The translations under genes and the position numbers were made by a program. 54,956 nt of DNA from an uncultured Eubacteriales bacterium (GTDB lineage: Bacteria > Bacillota > Clostridia > Oscillospirales > UBA644). This document shows positions 23,371-32,111 of the stretch, piece by piece; position 1 is the first letter of the stretch; each line of letters opens with the position of its first letter. The notes beneath the pieces are model-generated. The model made no database searches. It saw only the letters and a list, made by a program, of their open reading frames with translations, and had not been told where the DNA came from. Location of the stretch: NCBI GenBank assembly GCA_905207625.1, contig CAJLLT010000014.1, positions 1 to 54,956 on the forward strand, written 5' to 3'.

Positions 23371-23706
23371 ATGGAAGCTAAAGCTTATCTGAGAGAGCTT
23401 CGGATCTCTCCCCGTAAAGTAAAGATAGTCCTCGACCTGATCAGAAACAAACCCCTGGGTCAGGCTGTGGCAATACTTGAAAATACTCCGAAGGCGGCAA
23501 GCGAACCCCTGCTCAAGCTCGTTAAGAGTGCAGCGGCAAATGCCGAGAACAATTTCGGTATGGATGTCAGCAAGCTGTACGTCAAGACCTGCTATGTAGG
23601 TGCCGGACGCACGCTGAAGAGAATGATGCCCAGAGCCAAGGGCAGTGCCGACAGAATCCTCAAGAGATCTTCGAATATCACGATGATCCTTGCGGAGAAA
23701 GAATAA
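23371..23706 (+). CDS. rplV: 50S ribosomal protein L22
   Basis: This 111-residue protein spans domains of 23S RNA, and its beta-hairpin narrows the exit tunnel. ISPRKVKIVLDLIR and the GRTLKRMMPRAKGSA hairpin tip are intact. AGGAGG precedes the ATG. Thirteen bases separate its stop from the rpsC start. Confidence 0.98.
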   Translation: MEAKAYLRELRISPRKVKIVLDLIRNKPLGQAVAILENTPKAASEPLLKLVKSAAANAENNFGMDVSKLYVKTCYVGAGRTLKRMMPRAKGSADRILKRSSNITMILAEKE

Positions 23707-23719
23707 GGAGGACGTATCA

Positions 23720-24418
23720 ATGGGACAAAAAGTTAATCCGCACGGCCTTCGCGTAGGTATTATCCGTAACTGGGATTCCAGATGGTATGCCCGTGACGAC
23801 AAGTTCGGCGATATCCTGGTCCAGGACGATAAGATAAGAAAGTTTATCAAGGAAAGAACCAAAGCTGCCGGTGTTGCAAAGATCGAGATCGAAAGAGATT
23901 TCAACGGCAGAATAAAGATTCTTATCCACTGCGCTAAAGTCGGTATCATCGCCGGCAGACAGGGTTCTGAGATCGAAAAACTCAGACAGGACGTTGAAAA
24001 GCTGGTAGGCCAGAAGGTCTATATCTCCATCGTGGAGATCAAGAAGCCCGACCTCAACGCTCAGCTTGTTGCCGAGAGAATAGCCTCTGATCTTGAAAGA
24101 CGTATTACGTTCAGAAGAGCTACCCGTCAGGCTATTGACAGAACCATGAAAATGGGCGCCAAGGGTATCAAGACTATGGTATCCGGACGTCTCGGCGGCG
24201 CAGAAATTGCTCGCCGTGAGCATTATCACGAGGGAACTATCCCGCTGCAGACCCTGAGAGCCGACATCGACTACGGTTTCGCTGAGGCTCACACCACCTA
24301 CGGACGCATCGGTGTCAAGGTGTGGATCTACAAGGGCGAAGTTCTTACTTCCGGCAGGAAGATAACCGAAACCAAGGAGGGTGAACGCCATGTTAATGCC
24401 AAAAAGAGTAAAATATAG
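23720..24418 (+). CDS. rpsC: 30S ribosomal protein S3
   Basis: This 232-residue protein carries a type II KH domain (GIIAGRQGSEIEKLR) and forms part of the mRNA entry helicase. I start it at ATG 23720 after AGGAGGACGTATCA; the open frame upstream overlaps rplV. MGQKVNPHGLRVG is the standard N-terminus. The C-terminal end overlaps rplP by 29 bases. Confidence 0.98.
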   Translation: MGQKVNPHGLRVGIIRNWDSRWYARDDKFGDILVQDDKIRKFIKERTKAAGVAKIEIERDFNGRIKILIHCAKVGIIAGRQGSEIEKLRQDVEKLVGQKVYISIVEIKKPDLNAQLVAERIASDLERRITFRRATRQAIDRTMKMGAKGIKTMVSGRLGGAEIARREHYHEGTIPLQTLRADIDYGFAEAHTTYGRIGVKVWIYKGEVLTSGRKITETKEGERHVNAKKSKI

Positions 24419-24824
24419 ACGTGTTCATCGCGGCCGTATGAAGGGCAAGGCCATTCGCGGCAGCAAGATCAGCAGCGGTGAGTACGGTTTGGTCGCCATG
24501 GAGCCTTCCTGGGTAACCAGCAACCAGATTGAAGCAGCCCGTATCGCTATGACCAGATACGTCAAAAGAGGCGGTCAGGTCTGGATCAAAATATTCCCCG
24601 ACAAGCCTGTAACCGAGAAACCGGCTGAGACCCGAATGGGTTCCGGTAAAGGTTCTCCCGAGTACTGGGTAGCGGTTGTCAAACCCGGACGCGTAATGTT
24701 CGAGATGGCAGGCGTTCCCGAGGAGACCGCAAGAGAAGCTATGCGTCTTGCTTCTTACAAACTGCCTGTAAAGTGCAAGTTCGTTAAGAAGGCCGACCAG
24801 GAAGCGGACGGAGGTAACGACTAA
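24390..24824 (+). CDS. rplP: 50S ribosomal protein L16
   Basis: This 144-residue protein helps position tRNA in the A site and completes late 50S assembly. It begins MLMPKRVKYRRVHRG; the ATG at 24390 is preceded by AAGGAGGGTGAACGCC. The start lies 29 bases inside the end of rpsC, a longer overlap than its neighbours have, so rplP is probably translated by coupling. Confidence 0.97.
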   Translation: MLMPKRVKYRRVHRGRMKGKAIRGSKISSGEYGLVAMEPSWVTSNQIEAARIAMTRYVKRGGQVWIKIFPDKPVTEKPAETRMGSGKGSPEYWVAVVKPGRVMFEMAGVPEETAREAMRLASYKLPVKCKFVKKADQEADGGND

Positions 24825-25012
24825 TGAATGCAAAACAGATCAGAGATATGTCTGTTTCCGAACTGGAAGCAAAACTGAAGGATCTGAAGGAAGAACTGTT
24901 CAACCTTCGTTTCCAGCACGCCACTAAGCAGCTCGACAATCCCATGAGACTGAATCAGGTCAAGAAGGACATTGCCAGAGTTAAGACTATCCTGCACGAG
25001 AAGCAGGCGTAA
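24824..25012 (+). CDS. rpmC: 50S ribosomal protein L29
   Basis: This 62-residue all-helical protein lies near the tunnel exit. The LKEELFNLRFQHATKQLDN core is typical. The ATG overlaps the rplP stop by one base (TAATG). It is of normal size for the family. Confidence 0.97.
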   Translation: MNAKQIRDMSVSELEAKLKDLKEELFNLRFQHATKQLDNPMRLNQVKKDIARVKTILHEKQA

Positions 25013-25030
25013 GCGGAGGAGGACAGAACA

Positions 25031-25285
25031 ATGGAAAGATCTTTAAGAAAAACCAGAATAGGACTTGTCGTCTCCGATAAAATGGATAAGACTATCGTCG
25101 TCGCTGTTATGGAACACTTCAGACATCCCCTTTACAAAAAGGTTATGAAGCGTACTTACAAGCTCAAGGCTCATGACGAGCTCAACGAGTGCAAGGTCGG
25201 CGACAGAGTCGAGGTCATGGAAACCAGACCTCTCTCCAAGGATAAGAGATGGCGTCTGGTCCGTGTCGTCGAGAAGGCAAAATAA
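25031..25285 (+). CDS. rpsQ: 30S ribosomal protein S17
   Basis: This 84-residue OB-fold protein is a primary 16S-binding protein. GLVVSDKMDKTIVV and DRVEVMETRPLSKDKRW are the family marks. GGAGGA precedes the ATG. It sits between rpmC and rplN in the usual order. Confidence 0.98.
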   Translation: MERSLRKTRIGLVVSDKMDKTIVVAVMEHFRHPLYKKVMKRTYKLKAHDELNECKVGDRVEVMETRPLSKDKRWRLVRVVEKAK

Positions 25286-25304
25286 GCGGTAAAGGAGAAA
25301 TACT

Positions 25305-25673
25305 ATGATACAGCAGCAAACCTTTCTGCAGGTTGCCGATAACACCGGTGCAAAGGAACTCATGTGTATCCGTGTCCTCGGCGGCACTGGCAGAAGATAT
25401 GCCAATATAGGCGATATCATTGTCGCTTCGGTCAAGAAGGCTGCTCCCGGCGGCGACGTCAAAAAGGGCGACGTTGTCAAGGCAGTTGTAGTCCGCAGCG
25501 TTAGAGGTGTGCGCAGAGCCGACGGAAGCTATATCCGTTTCGACGAAAACGCAGCCGTTATAATCAAAGATGACAAGACCCCCAAGGGTACCCGTATCTT
25601 CGGGCCCATTGCAAGAGAGCTCAGAGATAAGGAATTCACCAAGATCCTTTCTCTTGCTCCCGAAGTTCTGTAA
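25305..25673 (+). CDS. rplN: 50S ribosomal protein L14
   Basis: This 122-residue protein lies at the subunit interface and is the docking site of the silencing factor RsfS. Start MIQQQTFLQVADNTGAKE and VRGVRRADGSYIRFDEN are standard, and length matches the family exactly. AAAGGAG is the ribosome binding site. Confidence 0.98.
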   Translation: MIQQQTFLQVADNTGAKELMCIRVLGGTGRRYANIGDIIVASVKKAAPGGDVKKGDVVKAVVVRSVRGVRRADGSYIRFDENAAVIIKDDKTPKGTRIFGPIARELRDKEFTKILSLAPEVL

Positions 25674-25685
25674 GGAGGGACTGAA

Positions 25686-26000
25686 ATGAATAACGTCAAC
25701 ATCAAAAAAGGCGATACCGTAAAAGTCCTCTCCGGTAAGAGCAAGGGCAAGCAGGGCAAAGTCATCGCCGTAGCTCCCGCAGAGCAGAAAGCTATTGTGG
25801 AGGGCGTAAACATAGTTTCCAAACACCTCAAGGCCCGTGGTAACGATACCCCCGCCGGCATCGTTAAGACCGAGGGCGCGCTGTACACCTGCAAACTTCA
25901 GATCGTTTGCCCCAAATGCGGCAAGGCTACCCGTGTAGGAAGCAAAGTCGCTGACGGCAAAAGAGTCAGAGTCTGCAAGAAGTGCAACGCTGAGTTTTAA
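25686..26000 (+). CDS. rplX: 50S ribosomal protein L24
   Basis: This 104-residue protein starts with a KOW-type SH3 domain (KGDTVKVLSGKSKGKQG) that initiates 50S assembly. The C-terminus has CPKCGKATRVG and VCKKCNAEF, a four-Cys ribbon common in Clostridia. GGAGGG precedes the ATG. Confidence 0.98.
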   Translation: MNNVNIKKGDTVKVLSGKSKGKQGKVIAVAPAEQKAIVEGVNIVSKHLKARGNDTPAGIVKTEGALYTCKLQIVCPKCGKATRVGSKVADGKRVRVCKKCNAEF

Positions 26001-26016
26001 TCGGAGGTGAATAGAA

Positions 26017-26556
26017 ATGTCAAGACTTAAGGAAATGTATAAATCCGAAATCGCCCCCGCACTGATGAAGAAATTCGAGTACAAGAGCACCATGCAGATA
26101 CCCAAGCTCGAGAAGATCATCGTCAACGTCGGCTGCGGCGAAGCTAAGGATAACGCAAAAGTAATCGACGCGGTCTCCTCCGACCTGGCAAAGATCACCG
26201 GTCAGAAACCTATGGTCTGCCGCGCAAGAAAGTCTGTCGCAAACTTCAAGATCCGTAAGGGCATGCCCATCGGTGTCAAGGTTACCCTCCGCGGCGACCG
26301 TATGTACGAGTTCATGGACAGATTCTTCAATGTGGCTCTCCCCAGAGTCCGTGACTTCCGCGGAATCCCCGCTGATTCCTTCGACGGCAGAGGCAACTAT
26401 TCCGTCGGTATCAAGGAACAGCTTATATTCCCCGAGATCGAGTACGATCAGATCGACAAGATCAGAGGTATGGATATAATGTTCGTAACGAGCGCCACCA
26501 AGGACGAAGAAGCAAAAGCTCTTCTTGCCGCTTTCGGCGCACCGTTCGCAAGATAA
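26017..26556 (+). CDS. rplE: 50S ribosomal protein L5
   Basis: This 179-residue protein binds 5S rRNA in the central protuberance and contacts S13. The KIVNVGCGEAK-type block (residues about 33-42), GQKPMVCRARKSVANFKIR and FPEIEYDQIDKIRGMD are conserved. GGAGG precedes the ATG; length is normal. Confidence 0.98.
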   Translation: MSRLKEMYKSEIAPALMKKFEYKSTMQIPKLEKIIVNVGCGEAKDNAKVIDAVSSDLAKITGQKPMVCRARKSVANFKIRKGMPIGVKVTLRGDRMYEFMDRFFNVALPRVRDFRGIPADSFDGRGNYSVGIKEQLIFPEIEYDQIDKIRGMDIMFVTSATKDEEAKALLAAFGAPFAR

Positions 26557-26575
26557 GTAAGGAGGATGTGAGATA

Positions 26576-26761
26576 ATGGCTAAGACTTCCATGAAAATCA
26601 AGCAGCAGCGTGCACCTAAGTTCTCTGCGAGAGCTTATAACAGATGCAAGATCTGCGGCAGACCTCATGCTTATCTGAGAAAGTTCGGCATTTGCCGTAT
26701 CTGCTTCAGAGAGCTTGCTTACAAGGGACAGATTCCCGGCGTAAAGAAAGCAAGCTGGTAA
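26576..26761 (+). CDS. rpsN: 30S ribosomal protein S14, zinc type
   Basis: This 61-residue protein is the short zinc-binding (type Z) S14, with cysteines 24, 27, 40 and 43 (CKICG and CRICF). The zinc-free long form is not in the window. In many Firmicutes this zinc form is paired with a zinc-independent copy under Zur control, which cannot be checked here. AAGGAGG precedes the ATG. Confidence 0.98.
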   Translation: MAKTSMKIKQQRAPKFSARAYNRCKICGRPHAYLRKFGICRICFRELAYKGQIPGVKKASW

Positions 26762-26782
26762 TTCATTAAGGAGGAAATATAA

Positions 26783-27181
26783 ATGCATATTACAGATCCC
26801 ATTGCCGATATGCTGACCCGTATCCGCAACGCCAACAGTGCAAAACATGAAACTGTTGAGATCCCTGCCTCCAACATGAAGAAGCAGATTGCGCAGATAC
26901 TCGTCGACGAAGGCTATATCAAGTCTTATAACGTCATCGATGACGGTAAGCAGGGCGTAATAAAGGTTATCCTTAAGTACGGCCCCAATAAGAGCACTGT
27001 CCTCAGAGGAGCGAAGAGAGTATCCAAACCCGGCCTGCGTATCTACGTCGGCAAGGATGAGATCCCGAAGGTCATGAGAGGCCTCGGAGTTGCGATAGTC
27101 TCCACTTCCAAGGGCATCATGACCGACAGAGCAGCGAGAAAGAGCGGCGTAGGCGGCGAAGTACTCGCTTTCATCTGGTAA
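26783..27181 (+). CDS. rpsH: 30S ribosomal protein S8
   Basis: This 132-residue protein binds the central 16S domain; in E. coli it also represses the spc operon. DPIADMLTRIRNANSAKH and STSKGIMTDRAARKSGVGGE are standard. AAGGAGG precedes the ATG. Confidence 0.98.
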   Translation: MHITDPIADMLTRIRNANSAKHETVEIPASNMKKQIAQILVDEGYIKSYNVIDDGKQGVIKVILKYGPNKSTVLRGAKRVSKPGLRIYVGKDEIPKVMRGLGVAIVSTSKGIMTDRAARKSGVGGEVLAFIW

Positions 27182-27199
27182 TCGAAAGGAAACGCAGAA

Positions 27200-27751
27200 A
27201 TGTCAAGAATTGGTAGAAAGATTATTGATATACCCGCAGGCGTGACCGTTGATCTTGCCGAAGGCAACGTCATCACCGTTAAGGGACCCAAGGGAACCCT
27301 TACCCGCACCCTGCGTCCGGAGATGAAGATCACCGTGGAAGGCGCAACCATCAAGGTTGAGCGTCCCGATGACTCCAACCTCCACAAGGCCCTCCATGGT
27401 CTTACCCGCACCCTCATCGCCAACATGATCGAGGGCGTAGTCAACGGATACTCCAAGAGACTCGAAGTTCAGGGTATCGGTTACAGAGTCCAGAAACAGG
27501 GCGATGCAGCCGTATTTACCATCGGCTTCTCTCACCCCGTTGTTGTTAAAGAAGAGCCCGGAATCAAGATCGACGTACCCGATGGTCTGACGGTCGTTAT
27601 TTCCGGCGCTGACAAGCAGCAGGTCGGCCAGTTCGCAGCGATGGTCCGCTCGAAGAAGCCTCCGGAGCCTTACCACGGCAAAGGCATTCGTTATGCCGGC
27701 GAAGTCGTAAGACATAAGGAAGGTAAAGCCGCCAAGGGCTCCAAGAAATAA
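27200..27751 (+). CDS. rplF: 50S ribosomal protein L6
   Basis: This 183-residue protein has two related domains near the factor-binding site, with SRIGRKIIDIPAGV at the start and KKPPEPYHGKGIRYAGE near the end. Length is normal. GAAAGGA precedes the ATG. Confidence 0.98.
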   Translation: MSRIGRKIIDIPAGVTVDLAEGNVITVKGPKGTLTRTLRPEMKITVEGATIKVERPDDSNLHKALHGLTRTLIANMIEGVVNGYSKRLEVQGIGYRVQKQGDAAVFTIGFSHPVVVKEEPGIKIDVPDGLTVVISGADKQQVGQFAAMVRSKKPPEPYHGKGIRYAGEVVRHKEGKAAKGSKK

Positions 27752-27766
27752 GGAGGGAGAAAAGTC

Positions 27767-28126
27767 ATGTTTTCGAGAAAAGATTCCAATAAGGCAAGAC
27801 TTGCCAGACACAAGCGTGTTCGCGGTAAGATTTCCGGTACCGCTGAGTGTCCCCGCCTGAGCGTCTACAGATCTCTCAAGCACATCTATGCACAGCTTAT
27901 CGACGATGTTAACGGCGTTACCCTCGTATCCTGCTCCACTGTTGAGAAGGCATTTGAAGGTTACGGCGGCAACAGAGACGCTGCAAAGAAGATCGGCCTC
28001 GAGCTTGCTAAGCGTGCAGCTGAGAAGAACATCAAAGATGTCGTTTTCGACAGAGGCGGCTATGTCTATCAGGGCAGAGTTGCTGAAGTGGCGGAAGGCG
28101 CCAGGGAAGGCGGACTGAACTTCTGA
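27767..28126 (+). CDS. rplR: 50S ribosomal protein L18
   Basis: This 119-residue protein binds 5S rRNA with L5. Family marks are a basic N-terminus (KARLARHKRVRGKISG) and FDRGGYVYQGRVAEVAEG. It follows rplF by 15 bases with AGGAGGG in the gap. Confidence 0.98.
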   Translation: MFSRKDSNKARLARHKRVRGKISGTAECPRLSVYRSLKHIYAQLIDDVNGVTLVSCSTVEKAFEGYGGNRDAAKKIGLELAKRAAEKNIKDVVFDRGGYVYQGRVAEVAEGAREGGLNF

Positions 28127-28155
28127 GTTCGGCCGATATAGGAGGATAAACATTC

Positions 28156-28659
28156 ATGTACGAAAAGATAGATCCGCAGGGACTCAACCTGACCGAAAAA
28201 CTCGTATCTCTGAACCGTGTATCCAAGACCGTTAAAGGTGGTAGAAAAATGAAATTCTCCGCCCTGGTGGTTGTTGGTGACGGCAACGGTGTCGTAGGCG
28301 TAGGTCTGGGCAAGTCCGTCGAAATCCCCTACGCCGTCAACAAGGCGATAGAGGACGCAAAGAAGAACCTTGTCAGAGTTACTCTGAGAGGAACTACCAT
28401 CCCCCACGAACTCGTCTCCACTTACGGTTCCAGCACTGTAGTGCTCAAGCCTGCTCCCGCAGGTACCGGTGTTATCGCCGGAGGTGCCGTCCGTGCGGTC
28501 GTCGAGCTCGCCGGAATCAAGGATATCAGAACCAAGGCCCTGTATTCCCGTAACCCCCAGAACGTTGTTCAGGCTACCATCAGAGGTCTGGCGGAGCTGA
28601 AGGACGCAAAGGAAGTTGCCGAGATCAGAGGCAAGTCCATCGACGAGATATTGGGTTAA
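28156..28659 (+). CDS. rpsE: 30S ribosomal protein S5
   Basis: This 167-residue protein shapes decoding accuracy and mRNA unwinding. It has a dsRNA-binding-like domain (RVSKTVKGGRKMKFSALVVV) and a PAPAGTGVIAGGAVRAV stretch. Spectinomycin-resistance positions in the loop near VKGGRK look normal. AGGAGG precedes the ATG. Confidence 0.98.
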   Translation: MYEKIDPQGLNLTEKLVSLNRVSKTVKGGRKMKFSALVVVGDGNGVVGVGLGKSVEIPYAVNKAIEDAKKNLVRVTLRGTTIPHELVSTYGSSTVVLKPAPAGTGVIAGGAVRAVVELAGIKDIRTKALYSRNPQNVVQATIRGLAELKDAKEVAEIRGKSIDEILG

Positions 28660-28674
28660 GGAGGACAGAGAATT

Positions 28675-28872
28675 ATGGCTAAAAAGACCGAGAGCTCTGC
28701 TCTTAAGATAACCCTTACAAAAAGCCTCATCGGCAGACTCGAATCCCACATCGCAACTGCCAAGAGCATGGGACTTTACAAGGTCGGCGACGTTACGGTT
28801 CAGCCGAAGAACGACGCCACTATGGGCAAGATCGCAAAGATTGCGTATATGCTCAAAGTAGATGAAGAATAG
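28675..28872 (+). CDS. rpmD: 50S ribosomal protein L30
   Basis: This 65-residue protein has the family core LKITLTKSLIGRLESHIA and ends at an AYMLKVDEE tail. It is the short bacterial form. AAGGAGG precedes the ATG. Its stop is 13 bases before the rplO start. Confidence 0.97.
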   Translation: MAKKTESSALKITLTKSLIGRLESHIATAKSMGLYKVGDVTVQPKNDATMGKIAKIAYMLKVDEE

Positions 28873-28885
28873 GAGGCAGTCCGTA

Positions 28886-29329
28886 ATGAAATTACATGAT
28901 CTCACTCCCGCTTACGGTTCCACCAAGGAACCCAAGAGAAAGGGCAGAGGCGCAGGTACCGGAAACGGTAAGACCGCAGGTAAGGGTCACAAAGGTCAGA
29001 ACGCCCGCTCCGGCGGCGGTGTAAGACCCGGCTTTGAAGGCGGTCAGATGCCCCTCCAGAGAAGAATGCCTAAGCGTGGCTTCAGAAACTACCCCTTCAG
29101 AACCGAATATCAGATAGTCAACATTGACTTCCTGAACGAATTCGACGCTGATGCAGTAGTCACCGCAGAGGAACTCTACAATAAAGGCTTTATCAGTGAT
29201 CCCGCAAAAGCTGTCAAGATTCTTGGCGACGGAGAGCTTACCGTTAAGCTTACCGTGAAAGCCAATAAATTCTCCGAGTCTGCAAAGCAGAAGATCGAAG
29301 CGGCAGGCGGGAAAGCTGAGGTGTTATAA
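28886..29329 (+). CDS. rplO: 50S ribosomal protein L15
   Basis: This 147-residue late-assembly protein has a Gly/Lys/Arg-rich N-terminus (KRKGRGAGTGNGKTAGKG) and the VRPGFEGGQMPLQRRMPKR block. The ATG at 28886 is preceded by AGGAGGCAGTCCGTA; the frame opens earlier, but only over the rpmD end. It lies three bases before secY. Confidence 0.97.
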   Translation: MKLHDLTPAYGSTKEPKRKGRGAGTGNGKTAGKGHKGQNARSGGGVRPGFEGGQMPLQRRMPKRGFRNYPFRTEYQIVNIDFLNEFDADAVVTAEELYNKGFISDPAKAVKILGDGELTVKLTVKANKFSESAKQKIEAAGGKAEVL

Positions 29330-29332
29330 GGA

Positions 29333-30661
29333 ATGCAATTACTTCAGACACTGAGAAATGCATGGAGAACAGCGGAGCTTCGTTCCAAGATTCTCTATAC
29401 ACTGTTCATCATCATTATCTTCCGTTTGGGTGCGAACATCCCCGTTCCGTTCATTGACGCTGAACTCGTCAAGAACTTCTTTGACGGCAGTGCCGGCAGC
29501 CTTTTCGGATATCTGAATATGCTTTCCGGTAACGCACTGTCTCAGGGAACGGTTTTCGCCCTGACGATACAGCCCTACATCAATGCAAGCATTATTATCC
29601 AGCTTCTTACCATCGCTATTCCGTCCCTTGAGCGTCTTGCCAAGGACGGAGGCGAAGAGGGAAGAAAGAAGATAAACGCCATAACCCGTTATACCACTGT
29701 TGCCATCGCGGCAATCCAGGCTTACGGTTATTACGTTACTCTTAAGTCTCAGGGTGCGCTCCAGACAATGACCGGAGCCGCATACTGGCTGCAGCTTTTC
29801 ACCATACTCCTCGTGCTCATGGCAGGTTCCTGCGTGGTAATGTGGATAGGTGAAAGCGTCAATGAAAAGGGAATAGGAAACGGCGTTTCCATTATCCTTT
29901 TTGCATCCATTATCTCCAGAGGCGTCAACCTGATCACGAACTCCGCCGTGGTATGGAGCAGCGGAATGTGGTATGCGGTTATCATAGCCTTCATCATCTT
30001 CCTGCTGATGGTCGTATCCGTAGTCTTCTTTGATAACGGTGAACGCCGTCTGCCTATCCAGTACGCTAAGCGTCAGGTCGGAAGAAAGATGTACGGCGGA
30101 CAGAATACTCACCTGCCGATAAAGGTAGTTATGACCGGCGTTATGCCTATCATCTTTACCTATTCCATCGTGGGCCTTCCCGCTACCATCGCTCAGTTCT
30201 TCCCCGGAAGCGGCTATGCAAGCTGGATCGAAGCTCATTTCAACCAGAGAAGCGCGATATATATTATTCTTACCTTCCTGTTGATAATCTTCTTCAACTA
30301 TTTCTACATATCCATTCAGTACAACCCCGTGGAAATAGCTAACAACATCAAGAACAACGGCGGTACCATTCCCGGTATCAGACCCGGTAAGCCCACCGCT
30401 GACTTCATAATCAAGACCGTTAACCGCACAACCCTTTTCGGAGCTCTGTTCCTGGGCGTTGTGGCGATAGTTCCGCTTCTGTACGGTGCGATCTTCTATC
30501 CCATCGCACAGAATATCAGCAGCCAGTATCTGCCCTATTACGTGCAGACCCTCGCTATCGGCGGTACTTCTATTCTGATTATAGTTCAGGTTGCTCTTGA
30601 AACCATCAAACAGCTTGAGTCTCAGCTCATCGTCAGAAATTACAAGGGATTCCTTGAATAA
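29333..30661 (+). CDS. secY: Protein translocase subunit SecY
   Basis: This 442-residue protein is the channel of the Sec translocon, with ten hydrophobic segments. FRLGANIPVPF, SIIIQLLTIAIPSLERL and the cytosolic RRLPIQYAKRQVGRKM loop are classical. It sits in the usual position between rplO and adk. The ribosome binding site is inside the rplO end (GAGGTG), so translation is coupled. There is no sign of an accessory SecY2. Confidence 0.98.
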   Translation: MQLLQTLRNAWRTAELRSKILYTLFIIIIFRLGANIPVPFIDAELVKNFFDGSAGSLFGYLNMLSGNALSQGTVFALTIQPYINASIIIQLLTIAIPSLERLAKDGGEEGRKKINAITRYTTVAIAAIQAYGYYVTLKSQGALQTMTGAAYWLQLFTILLVLMAGSCVVMWIGESVNEKGIGNGVSIILFASIISRGVNLITNSAVVWSSGMWYAVIIAFIIFLLMVVSVVFFDNGERRLPIQYAKRQVGRKMYGGQNTHLPIKVVMTGVMPIIFTYSIVGLPATIAQFFPGSGYASWIEAHFNQRSAIYIILTFLLIIFFNYFYISIQYNPVEIANNIKNNGGTIPGIRPGKPTADFIIKTVNRTTLFGALFLGVVAIVPLLYGAIFYPIAQNISSQYLPYYVQTLAIGGTSILIIVQVALETIKQLESQLIVRNYKGFLE

Positions 30662-30680
30662 ACCGACGGAGGTGACAAGC

Positions 30681-31325
30681 ATGAACCTGATATTGCTCGG
30701 AGCCCCCGGTGCCGGCAAAGGCACCCAGGCTGAAAGAATCTGTTCAAAGCTCGGTATTCCTCAGATATCCACCGGTGCGATCCTTCGCTCCGCAATAGCT
30801 GCGGGAACACCTCTCGGACTCAAAGTAAAGTCCATTATCGATTCCGGTAATCTCGTTCCCGACGACGTTGTCGTCGCTATCGTAAAGGAAAGGCTTCAGC
30901 AGCCTGACTGCGATGCCGGTTTCATTCTGGACGGGTTTCCCCGCACCATACCTCAGGCACAGGCGCTCGACGTAATGCTCGGGGAACTGGGCAGGAAACT
31001 TGATAAGGTCATAAGCATCGAGGTTAAGGATGAGGATATAGTGGCGAGAATGTCCGGCAGACGTACCTGCAAAAAGTGCGGCGCCACATTCCACACTGTA
31101 TACAAACCTTCCGCGACGGGTGACAAATGCGATGTTTGCGGCGACCCTCTGGTCGTCCGTGATGACGACAAACCCGAGGTCGTAAAGGGCAGACTTGAAG
31201 TCTACCATTCCCAAACCGCTCCTCTCAAAGACTACTACGGCGCACAGGGCAAACTTGTGCTCGTGGAGGGTCAGGAACAGCTGGCGGATACCTCGGCGCT
31301 CGTCGATAAGGCTCTTGAAGCCTGA
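30681..31325 (+). CDS. adk: Adenylate kinase
   Basis: This 214-residue enzyme interconverts AMP, ATP and ADP. The P-loop is GAPGAGKGT at residues 7-15, and the lid carries a four-Cys zinc site (CKKCG and CDVCG) typical of Gram-positive enzymes. The ATG 30681 follows GGAGGTGACAAGC. The longer frame runs into secY and is rejected. It sits in the secY-adk-map order common in Firmicutes. Confidence 0.98.
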   Translation: MNLILLGAPGAGKGTQAERICSKLGIPQISTGAILRSAIAAGTPLGLKVKSIIDSGNLVPDDVVVAIVKERLQQPDCDAGFILDGFPRTIPQAQALDVMLGELGRKLDKVISIEVKDEDIVARMSGRRTCKKCGATFHTVYKPSATGDKCDVCGDPLVVRDDDKPEVVKGRLEVYHSQTAPLKDYYGAQGKLVLVEGQEQLADTSALVDKALEA

Positions 31326-31337
31326 CGAAAGGCTGAA

Positions 31338-32087
31338 ATGATTATTATCAAAACAAAGCACGAGATCGAAAAAATGCGCATTTCCGGTGCTATCGCGGCT
31401 GAAGCGCTCCTTCGGGGCGGGGAGGCCGTGAAGCCCGGGGTATCAACAAAGCATATAAACGATGTCGTTGCGAAATTTATCAGAAGCAAGAACGCTGTCG
31501 CATCCTTCAAGGGGTACGGCGGGTTCCCGGCGGAAGCCTGTATTTCCGTAAATGACGAAGTCATACACGGTATACCTTCCGACGGACGCATTATACAAGA
31601 CGGGGATATCGTGAGTATTGATGTCGGTGTTCTGTTCAACGGCTACCATTCGGACACCGCGGCAACTTTCCCCGCCGGCAACGTCAGCGCGGAGGCCGCG
31701 CGGCTTATCGAAGTAACCAAACAGTGTTTTTATCAGGGCATTGCTCAGGCGACTGCGGGCAACCGCCTCGGTGACATAGGTTATGCGGTAAGCGATTACG
31801 CTCACAGAAACGGTTTTTCTGTTGTCTACGATTATGTCGGACATGGCGTAGGAACACAGTTACACGAAGATCCCAACGTTCCCAACTACGGTATGCGGGG
31901 CAAAGGACATCGCCTTGAAAAGGGTATGACCATTGCCGTGGAACCGATGATAAATGCGGGCGTTGCGGATGTAAAAGTCCTCTCCAATGACTGGACTGTG
32001 GTAACTAAGGACGGCAAGCTTTCGGCTCATTACGAAAACACGATTGCCGTCACCGACGAAGAGCCGTTAATACTCACATCTCTGTAA
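31338..32087 (+). CDS. map: Methionine aminopeptidase, type I
   Basis: This 249-residue metalloprotease removes initiator methionine from nascent proteins. Metal ligands are visible in VSIDVG (Asp), HSDTAATF (Asp), GHGVGTQLHEDP (His), AVEPMIN (Glu) and HYENTIAV (Glu). It is the short type without an N-terminal zinc finger. It follows adk by 12 bases. Confidence 0.97.
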   Translation: MIIIKTKHEIEKMRISGAIAAEALLRGGEAVKPGVSTKHINDVVAKFIRSKNAVASFKGYGGFPAEACISVNDEVIHGIPSDGRIIQDGDIVSIDVGVLFNGYHSDTAATFPAGNVSAEAARLIEVTKQCFYQGIAQATAGNRLGDIGYAVSDYAHRNGFSVVYDYVGHGVGTQLHEDPNVPNYGMRGKGHRLEKGMTIAVEPMINAGVADVKVLSNDWTVVTKDGKLSAHYENTIAVTDEEPLILTSL

Positions 32088-32111
32088 CGGAGCAACAGTC
32101 CAAGGAGGAAT

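Noticed and set aside
29339..30724. Long minus-strand frame of 461 codons over secY
   Set aside because: It mirrors a strongly coding plus-strand gene and lacks a ribosome binding site and recognisable domains. Antisense frames of this kind also cover rpsM-rpsD, msmX and fakA.
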